Shown here: positions 7,118-14,329 of the stretch, in pieces | How positions within the stretch are numbered: the stretch's first letter is position 1 | Layout: the number at the start of each line of letters is the position of its first letter | Source: Burkholderiales bacterium | Lineage (GTDB): Bacteria; Pseudomonadota; Gammaproteobacteria; Burkholderiales; Burkholderiaceae_C | Direction: 5' to 3' | Length of the DNA stretch: 19,804 nt | Assembly (NCBI GenBank): GCA_025352345.1 | Contig: JANXTP010000221.1 | Coordinates: 1-19,804, forward strand | Notes under the pieces: generated by a model | Databases searched by the model: none | Told to the model about the DNA's origin: nothing | The model's input: only the letters and a program-made list of their open reading frames with translations | Program-made: the position numbers and the translations under genes

Positions 7118-7864
7118 GTGCCGTTTTCTGAGATCAACTGGTTCAAATACGCCGCACCGCAGCGTTTCTATCCGCTCGCGGGGCGGGTCATTCCCTGGTG
7201 TGGCGTCCTGGCAGTGCTTTTGACCTTGCTCGGGCTGTACTTGGGCCTGTTGATCGCGCCAGTTGACGCCCAGCAGGGGGACGCTTACCGGATCATCTTC
7301 ATCCATGTCCCCGCCGCGTGGATGTCGATGGTGATCTACCTGGCGATGGCGTTCTGGGCCGCGATGGGGCTGATCTTCAATGCGCGCCTCGGCGCGATGC
7401 TGGCGACCGCATTGGCGCCGTCTGGTGCCTTGATGACCTTCATCGCGCTGTGGACCGGCGCCTTGTGGGGCAAGCCGACCTGGGGCACCTGGTGGGTGTG
7501 GGACGCGCGGCTCACCTCCGAACTGGTACTGCTGTTTCTGTACCTCGGCTTCATGTCGCTGCATGCCGCGATCGACGACCTGCGCCGTGCCGACCGGGCC
7601 GCGGCGCTGCTCGCGCTGGTGGGTGCCGTCAACGTGCCCATCATCTATTTTTCGGTGAAGTGGTGGAACACGCTGCACCAGGGCGCCTCTATCAGCCCTA
7701 GCAATGGCTCGACGATGGCCACGCCAATGCTGCTGGGCATGCTGGTGATGGCGTTGGCCTTCTGGGCCTATGCGATCGCGATTGCGCTGGCCCGGCTGCG
7801 CGTCGTGATCCTAGAACGTGAACAGCATGCGCAGTGGGCGCGTGCTGAACTGGGTACGGTCTGA
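7118..7864 (+). CDS. ccmC: Haem handling protein CcmC
   Basis: CcmC loads haem onto CcmE at the outer face of the inner membrane. The 248-residue protein has six predicted membrane spans and the tryptophan-rich haem-handling motif WGTWWVWD (122-129) followed by ARLTSELVLLFLY. His63 (FIHVPAAW) and His187 (NTLHQGAS) correspond to the axial haem ligands of the family. The start is GTG 7118, with GGAG about 9 nt upstream; an in-frame stop lies only a few codons earlier, so no longer start is available. Its TGA overlaps the ccmD ATG. Confidence 0.96.
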   Translation: MPFSEINWFKYAAPQRFYPLAGRVIPWCGVLAVLLTLLGLYLGLLIAPVDAQQGDAYRIIFIHVPAAWMSMVIYLAMAFWAAMGLIFNARLGAMLATALAPSGALMTFIALWTGALWGKPTWGTWWVWDARLTSELVLLFLYLGFMSLHAAIDDLRRADRAAALLALVGAVNVPIIYFSVKWWNTLHQGASISPSNGSTMATPMLLGMLVMALAFWAYAIAIALARLRVVILEREQHAQWARAELGTV

Positions 7865-8046
7865 TGGTCTGGAACAGCTTCTCTGATTTCGCCGCGATGG
7901 GCGGCTATGGCGTGTATGTGTGGGGATCGTTCGGCGTCACCGCGGTGGTGCTGGCCGCTGAAATCTGGTCGGTGGCGGCGCGTCGCCGCGCCCTGAGCCA
8001 GCGCGCGCACGACGCGGCCAGTGCGGAATGGGGAGAAGCCCGATGA
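7864..8046 (+). CDS. ccmD: Haem exporter small subunit CcmD
   Basis: CcmD is a short single-span protein that stabilises CcmABC and helps release CcmE. The 60-residue product has the expected form: an N-terminal segment with GGYGVYVWGSFG, one hydrophobic span (about 14-36) and a basic cytoplasmic tail starting AARRR. It overlaps ccmC as TGATG and ccmE as ATGA. CcmD sequences are weakly conserved, so the call rests on motif, topology and position. Confidence 0.93.
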   Translation: MVWNSFSDFAAMGGYGVYVWGSFGVTAVVLAAEIWSVAARRRALSQRAHDAASAEWGEAR

Positions 8047-8543
8047 AATCCAGAACCAAGCGCGGCCTGGCCATCGTCACTGGCCTCGCGGTATTGGGCG
8101 TTGCCAGTGCGCTGGTGCTCAACGCCTTCCAGAGCAACATGGTGTTCTTCTTCAGCCCGACGCAGGTCGCCGCCAAGGAAGCCCCGCGCGAGCGCAGTTT
8201 CCGCATCGGCGGGCTGGTCGAGCAAGGCAGCATCCAGCGCGACGAGAAGACCTTGACGGTCAACTTCGTCGTCACCGACCTGGCGCAGAAGATCCCGGTT
8301 GTCTACACCGGCCTGCTGCCCGACCTGTTCCGCGAGGGCAAGGGCGTGGTGGCACATGGCAAGCTGGGCCCGGACGGCGTGTTCCACGCCGAGCAGGTGC
8401 TCGCCAAGCACGACGAGAACTACATGCCCCCCGAAGCCGCCGATGCGCTGGCAAAAGCGCGCAAGGGCGAGATGCCGGCCGGCGCCATGACCACCTCGTC
8501 GGGTGAACTGCCCGGTGCAAAGACCTACGGAGCGACACCATGA
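8043..8543 (+). CDS. ccmE: Periplasmic haem chaperone CcmE
   Basis: CcmE binds haem covalently through a histidine and carries it to the CcmF/CcmH ligation complex. The 166-residue product has a signal anchor (about 9-27), a beta-barrel domain from RSFRIGGLVEQGS, and the haem-binding motif LAKHDENYMPPE with His123 and Tyr127. A second in-frame ATG at 8028 exists. I prefer 8043 because it overlaps the ccmD stop (ATGA) and follows GGGGAGAA by 5 nt. The C-terminal tail is flexible, as usual. It ends inside the ccmF start. Confidence 0.97.
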   Translation: MKSRTKRGLAIVTGLAVLGVASALVLNAFQSNMVFFFSPTQVAAKEAPRERSFRIGGLVEQGSIQRDEKTLTVNFVVTDLAQKIPVVYTGLLPDLFREGKGVVAHGKLGPDGVFHAEQVLAKHDENYMPPEAADALAKARKGEMPAGAMTTSSGELPGAKTYGATP

Positions 8544-10588
8544 TTCCTGAGCTGGGCCACGTGGCCCTGATCCTCGCGCTGGCGATGGCCATCGCGCAAA
8601 GTGTGTTGCCCCTCATCGGCGCGCAGCGCGGCGATGCGGCCTGGATGTCGTTGGCCCGTCCGTCGGCACGCGGGCAGTTCGTGTTCATGCTGATCTCTTA
8701 TGGCTGCCTGACCTACGCGTTCGTCAACAACGATTTCTCGGTGATGCTGGCGGCCGAGCATTCCAACTCGACGCTGCCACTGGTCTATCGCTACACCGCG
8801 GTCTGGGGCAACCACGAAGGCTCGATCTTGCTGTGGTCGCTGATCCTGTCGGGCTGGACGATGGCGGTGGCCACCTTCTCCAAGAGTCTCGACGAGCCGA
8901 CGGTGGCGCGCGTGCTCGGTGTGATGGGGCTGATCAGCTGCGGCTTCCTGATGTTCACGCTGTTCACGTCGAACCCGTTCGATCGGCTGATTCCGGGCGC
9001 GCCCGACGGCCGCGACCTGAACCCGCTGCTGCAGGACCCGGGCATGGTGATCCACCCGCCGATGCTCTACATGGGCTATGTCGGCTTCGTGGTGGCCTTC
9101 GCCTTCGCCATCGCTGCGCTGCTGTCGGGCCGGCTCGATGCCTCGTGGGCACGCTGGTCGCGGCCGTGGACGACGGTGGCCTGGTGCTTCCTGACCTGCG
9201 GCATCGCGCTCGGCAGCTTCTGGGCCTATTACGAGCTGGGCTGGGGCGGCTGGTGGTTCTGGGACCCGGTCGAGAACGCCTCGTTCATGCCGTGGCTGGT
9301 CGGCACCGCGCTGATCCATTCGCTGGCCGTTACTGAAAAGCGCGGCGGCTTCAAGATGTGGACGGCGCTGCTGGCGATCCTGGCGTTCTCGCTGTCGCTG
9401 CTCGGCACCTTTATCGTTCGGTCCGGTGTGCTCAGCTCGGTGCACGCTTTCGCATCCGACCCGGCGCGCGGCATCTTCATCTTGGCGTTCCTGGTCGTGG
9501 TGATCGGCGGCTCGCTGCTGCTGTTCGCGTGGCGTGCGCCGAAGGTCGGTCTGGGCGGCAGCTTCGATCTGGTGTCGCGCGAGTCCATGCTGCTGGCCAA
9601 CAACGTGCTGCTGGTGGTTGCCGCGGCCGCCGTGCTGCTCGGCACGCTGTACCCGCTGGTGCTTGATGCGCTGGGCATGGGCAAGATCTCGGTCGGTCCG
9701 CCGTACTTCTCATCGGTGTTCGTGCCGCTGATGGCGCCCGCGCTGTTCCTGATGGGCGTGGGCCCGCTGGCGCGCTGGCGCCAAGCCGGCGCCATCGATC
9801 TGGCGCGTCGGCTGCGCTGGGCGTTTGCCGTCAGTGCGATCTCGGCCGTGGTGGCGCCGTTCGCGCTCGGCGGCCTGGGGTCCCAGCAGTGGACGCCGAT
9901 GATCGGCTTCGGCCTGCTGCTGGCCGCGTGGATCGCCAGCAGCGGCGTGGTCAACCTGGTGACTCGCGTGCGCGGCGGCCCGCTGGAGACGGTCGCTGCG
10001 CGCATGGCGGCTCAATCGGGCAGCTACTACGGCATGCTGTTGGCGCACTTCGGCGTCGCGGTGTTCATCGTTGGCGTCACCGTGGTCAGCGGCTACCAAA
10101 GCGAGAGCGATGTGCGCATGCAGGTCGGTGAAACCGCCACCGTCGGGGGCTACGTGTTCACGATGCAGGGCGTGCGCGAGGTCAAGGGGCCCAACTACGT
10201 TGCCGCGCAGGCCTCCATCGGCGTCACCCACGACGGCCAGCCCGTCACCACGCTGTGGCCCGAGCGCCGCATCTACACCGTGACGCGTTCGCCGCAGACC
10301 GAAGTGGCCATCGACCGCAGCCTGGCGCGTGACCTGTACGTCGCGCTCGGCGAGCCGGTCAGCCCCACCGCGTGGAGCGTGCGGGTGCACCACAAGCCAC
10401 TGGTCAATCTGATCTGGCTCGGCTGCCTGCTGATGGCCGGTGGCGGCATGCTGGCCGTGCTGGATCGGCGTTACCGCACCAGCCGCAGCACCGTGAGCGA
10501 CAAGGCGCCGTCGGATCCTGGCCGCGGCGCGCCACCCCGGCCGATGTCTTTGATCGGCACGCTGGTTCGCAAGTACCGCGCACGATGA
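8540..10588 (+). CDS. ccmF: Cytochrome c haem lyase CcmF
   Basis: CcmF takes haem from CcmE and, with CcmH and CcmI, attaches it to CXXCH motifs of apocytochromes c. The 682-residue integral membrane protein has many spans and the motif WGGWWFWDPVENASFMPWL beginning at residue 235. Upstream it has the conserved YRYTAVWGNHEGSILLW segment, and the C-terminal part holds a large periplasmic loop ending in the last span near WLGCLLMAGGGMLAV. The length is typical. ATG 8540 overlaps the ccmE stop and the TGA at 10586-10588 overlaps the next start. Essential for c-type cytochromes, including any cytochrome subunit of the reaction centre. Confidence 0.97.
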   Translation: MIPELGHVALILALAMAIAQSVLPLIGAQRGDAAWMSLARPSARGQFVFMLISYGCLTYAFVNNDFSVMLAAEHSNSTLPLVYRYTAVWGNHEGSILLWSLILSGWTMAVATFSKSLDEPTVARVLGVMGLISCGFLMFTLFTSNPFDRLIPGAPDGRDLNPLLQDPGMVIHPPMLYMGYVGFVVAFAFAIAALLSGRLDASWARWSRPWTTVAWCFLTCGIALGSFWAYYELGWGGWWFWDPVENASFMPWLVGTALIHSLAVTEKRGGFKMWTALLAILAFSLSLLGTFIVRSGVLSSVHAFASDPARGIFILAFLVVVIGGSLLLFAWRAPKVGLGGSFDLVSRESMLLANNVLLVVAAAAVLLGTLYPLVLDALGMGKISVGPPYFSSVFVPLMAPALFLMGVGPLARWRQAGAIDLARRLRWAFAVSAISAVVAPFALGGLGSQQWTPMIGFGLLLAAWIASSGVVNLVTRVRGGPLETVAARMAAQSGSYYGMLLAHFGVAVFIVGVTVVSGYQSESDVRMQVGETATVGGYVFTMQGVREVKGPNYVAAQASIGVTHDGQPVTTLWPERRIYTVTRSPQTEVAIDRSLARDLYVALGEPVSPTAWSVRVHHKPLVNLIWLGCLLMAGGGMLAVLDRRYRTSRSTVSDKAPSDPGRGAPPRPMSLIGTLVRKYRAR

Positions 10589-11115
10589 AGCGGTATCTGA
10601 TTCCGTTGATCGTGTTCGTGGTGATGGCCGGGTTTCTGGCGATCGGTCTCAAGCTCGATCCGCGCGAAGTACCCTCACCGCTGATCGGCAAGCCCGCACC
10701 AGCCTTCGACCTGCCTCAGTTGGCGGCGCCCGATCAGCGCCTGGCCGCCAAGGATTTACGCGGCCAGGTCTGGCTGCTGAATGTCTGGGCATCGTGGTGC
10801 GTGGCGTGTCGCCAGGAACACCCGCTGTTGGTCGAGCTGGGCAAGACCGGTCAGGTCAAGCTGTACGGCCTGAACTACAAGGACAAGCGCGAAGACGCGC
10901 TGGGCTGGCTGGCCAATTACGGCAACCCGTACTTGAAGTCGATGTCCGACACCGAGGGCCTGGTCGGCATCGACTACGGCGTCTACGGCGTGCCCGAGAC
11001 CTTCGTCATCGACAAGCAGGGCGTGATTCGATACAAGCAGATCGGCCCGGTGACGCCCGAATCACTGCGTGACACGCTGCTGCCGCTGGTGGCGCAGCTG
11101 GAGCAGGCGCCATGA
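10585..11115 (+). CDS. ccmG: Thiol:disulfide oxidoreductase CcmG/DsbE
   Basis: CcmG is a membrane-anchored periplasmic thioredoxin that keeps apocytochrome CXXCH cysteines reduced before haem attachment. The 176-residue protein has an N-terminal anchor (about 5-22) and a thioredoxin fold with active site WCVAC (Cys72 and Cys75). The family-specific GVPETF (136-141) carries the cis-proline Pro137 and an acidic residue near the active site. Start and stop overlap their neighbours as ATGA on both sides. Confidence 0.95.
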   Translation: MKRYLIPLIVFVVMAGFLAIGLKLDPREVPSPLIGKPAPAFDLPQLAAPDQRLAAKDLRGQVWLLNVWASWCVACRQEHPLLVELGKTGQVKLYGLNYKDKREDALGWLANYGNPYLKSMSDTEGLVGIDYGVYGVPETFVIDKQGVIRYKQIGPVTPESLRDTLLPLVAQLEQAP

Positions 11116-11576
11116 TGCGCAGCGTCGTGGTCGCACTGATGCTCGCCGGTGCCATCTGCAGCGCGGGCGCCACCGAGGCGGCCAACCTCGCCGCCGATCC
11201 GGCGCTCGAAGCCCGGGTGATGAAGGTCGCCGAAGAACTGCGCTGCCTCGTCTGCCAGAACGAAACGATCGCCGCGTCGCACGCCGATCTGGCCGTCGAC
11301 CTGCGCAAGCAGATCCGCAGCAAGTTGAGCCAGGGTCAGTCTGAACAGCAGATCCTCGATTTCATGGTGGAGCGCTACGGCGACTTCGTGCTGTACCGCC
11401 CTGCGCTCAAAGCCACCACCGTGCTGCTGTGGGTCGGCCCGTTCGCGCTGTTGCTGATCGCGGCGTTCACCCTCGCACGGGCCATCCGCGGCCGACAGCG
11501 CAACGCGGCCCCACTCGCCCCTGCCGATGCCGATCGCGCGCGTCGGCTCCTTGAAGAATCCCCTCCCGGCCCATGA
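11112..11576 (+). CDS. ccmH: Cytochrome c maturation thiol protein CcmH
   Basis: CcmH works with CcmF and CcmG in reducing and presenting apocytochrome c. The 154-residue protein has a signal peptide (about 1-20), the redox motif LRCLVCQN with Cys45 and Cys48, a three-helix periplasmic domain (DLRKQIRSKLSQGQSEQQILDFMVERYGDFVLY region) and one membrane span (about 105-123). It lacks the TPR part found in the longer E. coli CcmH; here that part is the separate ccmI. It overlaps ccmG and ccmI by ATGA. Confidence 0.96.
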   Translation: MMRSVVVALMLAGAICSAGATEAANLAADPALEARVMKVAEELRCLVCQNETIAASHADLAVDLRKQIRSKLSQGQSEQQILDFMVERYGDFVLYRPALKATTVLLWVGPFALLLIAAFTLARAIRGRQRNAAPLAPADADRARRLLEESPPGP

Positions 11577-12889
11577 CGACATTCTGGATACTGACCGCGG
11601 TGCTGACGGCGCTCGCGCTGGCACATGTGCTGCCCGTGCTGCTGCGCGCCCGCCCCGCCAAAGCGCCTGCCGACGCGGCCGCCCGGCGCGCCTCGACGCT
11701 TGCGATCCTGCGCGAGCAGGCGGCACAGCTCGATGCTGAACTGGCCGCTGGCAGCCTCGATGCTGAGCAGCACCGCGCCGCCCGCGAAGACATCGAGCGC
11801 CGCGTGCTCGACGAAACCGATCAGGCTGGCTCATCAGTGAAAGTCAAGGCCGCCCCCACACGCACGACCGCCGAGCGACCCTGGAAAATTGCCTGGCTGC
11901 TCGGGCTGGGCGTGCCGCTGCTGGTCGCCACGGTCTACAGCCGCGTCGGCTCGCCGCAGGCGATCGATGCACCGCCCGGCCCGCCGATGGCGTCGCTGGG
12001 CGCAGACAACGTGTCCGACGAGCAGGTCGAGGAACTGATCAAGAAACTCGCCACGGCGATGGAGCAAAAGCCAGACGACCTGGCAGGCTGGACGCTGCTG
12101 GCGCGCACCTATGCCGTGCTGCAGCGCTTTCCCGAAGCCAGCAAGGCCTATGCGCGCGCCACCGCACTGGCGCCCACTGATGCGCAACTGCTGGCCGATC
12201 ATGCCGATGTGCTGGCGATGCTGCAAGGCCAGAAGCTGTCCGGCGAGCCGGCGCGGCTGGTGATCCGCGCGCTGCAGATCGACCCGAAGAACCTGAAAGC
12301 GCTGGCACTGGCCGGTGGCGCCGCTTACGAAGCAGGCCAGTACCCGCAGGCGATCGAGTACTGGACGCTGGCGCGCCAGATGTCGCCGCCCGGCACGCCG
12401 TTCAGCGAGAACCTCGACCGCAGCCTGGCCGATGCGCGCAACGCGCTGCAAGGTGGCACGCCCGGAGCAGCGGCCACCAAAGAGGCGGCCGTGCCAGCGG
12501 GCACCGCGACGACCAGCGATGCGTCGCCCACGGCAGTCGCCGGCCTCGCCCATGTTGCCGGCCAGGTCAGCCTGTCGCCATCGCTGGCCGCCAAGGTGTC
12601 ACCGACCGATACGGTATTCATCTTCGCCCGCGCCGCCGAAGGTCCGCGCATGCCACTGGCAATTCTGCGTCGCACCGTGGCCGATCTGCCCATCAGCTTC
12701 ACGCTCGACGACGCGATGGCGATGTCGCCGGCGATGAAGCTGTCGAATTTCCCGGTCGTCGTGGTCGGTGCGCGGGTGTCGAAGTCAGGCAATGCGCTGC
12801 CGAGTCCGGGAGACTTGAGCGGTCAGGTCGCCAACGTGAAGACTGGCACCGAGGGTGTGCAGATCCTCATCGACACCGTGCAGCCGTGA
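11573..12889 (+). CDS. ccmI: Apocytochrome c chaperone CcmI (CycH), TPR protein
   Basis: CcmI binds the C-terminal helix of apocytochromes c and hands them to CcmF/CcmH. The 438-residue protein shows the family layout: membrane span 1 (about 3-24), a cytoplasmic loop with a leucine-rich coiled segment (40-85), span 2 (about 105-122), TPR repeats (150-270), a low-complexity Ala/Thr/Pro linker (290-335) and a C-terminal periplasmic beta domain (340-438). It is the last gene of the ccm operon. A short hairpin follows the stop. Confidence 0.93.
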   Translation: MTTFWILTAVLTALALAHVLPVLLRARPAKAPADAAARRASTLAILREQAAQLDAELAAGSLDAEQHRAAREDIERRVLDETDQAGSSVKVKAAPTRTTAERPWKIAWLLGLGVPLLVATVYSRVGSPQAIDAPPGPPMASLGADNVSDEQVEELIKKLATAMEQKPDDLAGWTLLARTYAVLQRFPEASKAYARATALAPTDAQLLADHADVLAMLQGQKLSGEPARLVIRALQIDPKNLKALALAGGAAYEAGQYPQAIEYWTLARQMSPPGTPFSENLDRSLADARNALQGGTPGAAATKEAAVPAGTATTSDASPTAVAGLAHVAGQVSLSPSLAAKVSPTDTVFIFARAAEGPRMPLAILRRTVADLPISFTLDDAMAMSPAMKLSNFPVVVVGARVSKSGNALPSPGDLSGQVANVKTGTEGVQILIDTVQP

Positions 12890-12908
12890 TGGGAGCATTG
12901 CGCTCCCA
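12890..12908 (+). repeat. Hairpin after ccmI
   Basis: TGGGAGC (12890-12896) and GCTCCCA (12902-12908) form a perfect 7-bp stem with a 5-nt loop, starting right at the ccmI stop. A further partial copy of the right arm, GCTCCCA, follows at once. There is no T-run, so it may be a processing or stability hairpin or a weak Rho-aided stop before the DUF3237 gene. Confidence 0.45.
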
Positions 12909-12930
12909 GCTCCCACGTTGAGGAAACGCG

Positions 12931-13404
12931 ATGCAAACCACCCAGATCAGCACCGAGTACCTGATGACCTATCAGGTGCTGCTGGATGCACCGGCGGCGA
13001 TCGATGACTCGCTGTTGGTCATCAACGTCAAACCCACCGACGGCTGGGCGAAGGGCCCGAAGATCAGCGGCACCTTTCAGGCACCCGGTGCGGATTGGTT
13101 GCGCGTGATGCCCTCCGGCGCCCTGCGCTTGGACGTGCGTGCGCTGCTGAAAACCGACGATGGTGCGCTGATCTACATGACCTACAACGGCATCATCCAG
13201 CACTCGCCGGAAAGCGCCGAGAGGATGAGTCAAGGCGAGTTGCTGACCGCCAGAGACATCCCCTACTTCGTCACCGCGCCGACGTTCCAGACCTCGTCAC
13301 CGACCTATGCCTGGCTCAACAGCGTGCAGGCGGTCAGCAAGATGGTCGAGATCAAGCTGGGCGACGGCGGCTACGTCAGGTACGACACCTTCATCGTGCG
13401 CTGA
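12931..13404 (+). CDS. DUF3237 family protein of unknown function
   Basis: The 157-residue product matches the DUF3237 pattern: an N-terminal STEYLMTYQVLLDAP strand pair, the middle GTFQAPGADWLRVMPSGALRLDVRALL region where DUF3237 proteins carry a conserved GADW and DVR, MTYNGI, and the closing YVRYDTFIVR. No signal peptide, membrane span or catalytic motif is seen. A GAGGAAA about 6 nt before ATG 12931 is a good ribosome binding site. It lies 41 bp after ccmI on the same strand and its last 14 bp overlap the 3' end of bchO on the other strand. Its role, and any link to haem or pigment metabolism, is unknown. Confidence 0.85.
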   Translation: MQTTQISTEYLMTYQVLLDAPAAIDDSLLVINVKPTDGWAKGPKISGTFQAPGADWLRVMPSGALRLDVRALLKTDDGALIYMTYNGIIQHSPESAERMSQGELLTARDIPYFVTAPTFQTSSPTYAWLNSVQAVSKMVEIKLGDGGYVRYDTFIVR

Positions 13405-14317
13405 CGCGCGTGGCCCCTGCGGCCGACACACACAGCGCGGCAACCGCGGCCGGTTGCTCCTCGTGCACGATGTGGCCCGCGCCGCTCAGGTGAGTCAGCG
13501 TGGTGCCGGGCTGTGACGGCAGCATGTCCAGCACGCGCTGCGCCTGCGCAGGAGGAACCGCCCGATCGTTGTCGGCCACGATCAGGCTGACCGGGGTCTG
13601 CAAGCGAGGCAGATCGCGCAGCAGCGGCTGCACATCCCAGTTGGCCATCATCGCCAAGGCGCCCTCGATGTGCCCTGGGTTTCCGACGATGCGACCGTAG
13701 AGCGCCATGCCCGCCGGGTCGAGCACCGAACCGGTGTCGCCAACGAGCCTGGCGATGGCGCGCGGATCGGCCGCGCGTCGCGCGACAAATCCTGGCGCAA
13801 ATGGCAGCGAAGCCATCAGCTTGGCGGCCGGCGGGAACAGCACTCCGGCCAGTCCCCCCAGAGGCATGAAGGCGCCGTTGATGCTGACCAGGCGCTGCGG
13901 CGCCAAGTGACCGTCAAGGCACATCCGTGCGCCGAGTGCCGCGCCGGCCGAATGGCCGATGAGGATCGCCGGCTGCACCGCCAGCACATCCAGCAGGGAT
14001 TTGACGGCCAGCGCCATGCCCGGCAGCGATGCCTGCCAGGCGCTTGCCATGCCGGTGAAAGCATGGCCGGGCAGATCGACCAGCAGCAGATCCAAGTGCG
14101 GCCGCAACCACGGCAGCATCGGGTACCAGGAATGCATCGATGCGCCGGTGCCGTGCAGCAGCAGCGCGAGCGGCGCCACTTCCGCTGCGGTGGCCGGTGA
14201 CGCTTCACGCGCAAACCGCTGCAGGTGCCAGCGCAGGCCGCCGGCCTCGACGAATTGGCTGGCCTCGTGATGCGGCCAGTCGCGCCCGTCACGCTTCCAG
14301 TCCAGCCGCAGTGCCAT
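13391..14317 (-). CDS. bchO: Alpha/beta hydrolase BchO, magnesium chelatase accessory protein
   Basis: BchO is an alpha/beta hydrolase encoded with bchID in purple bacteria; its reaction is not firmly known. The 308-residue product shows LLLHGTGASMHSW (52-64, oxyanion region), DLPGHAFT (81-88), the nucleophile elbow GHSAGA (121-126, Ser123), a late acidic residue in ADNDRAVPP (Asp249 or Asp251) and SGAGHIVHEE with His282, a complete Ser-Asp-His triad. The N-terminal DGRDWPHHEASQFVEAGGLRWHLQ segment is characteristic of BchO. ATG 14317 lies 12 bp after the bchD stop. The 3' end overlaps the convergent DUF3237 gene by 14 bp. Confidence 0.92.
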   Translation of the reverse strand: MALRLDWKRDGRDWPHHEASQFVEAGGLRWHLQRFAREASPATAAEVAPLALLLHGTGASMHSWYPMLPWLRPHLDLLLVDLPGHAFTGMASAWQASLPGMALAVKSLLDVLAVQPAILIGHSAGAALGARMCLDGHLAPQRLVSINGAFMPLGGLAGVLFPPAAKLMASLPFAPGFVARRAADPRAIARLVGDTGSVLDPAGMALYGRIVGNPGHIEGALAMMANWDVQPLLRDLPRLQTPVSLIVADNDRAVPPAQAQRVLDMLPSQPGTTLTHLSGAGHIVHEEQPAAVAALCVSAAGATRVSAR

Positions 14318-14329
14318 CGCGCTTGCTGC

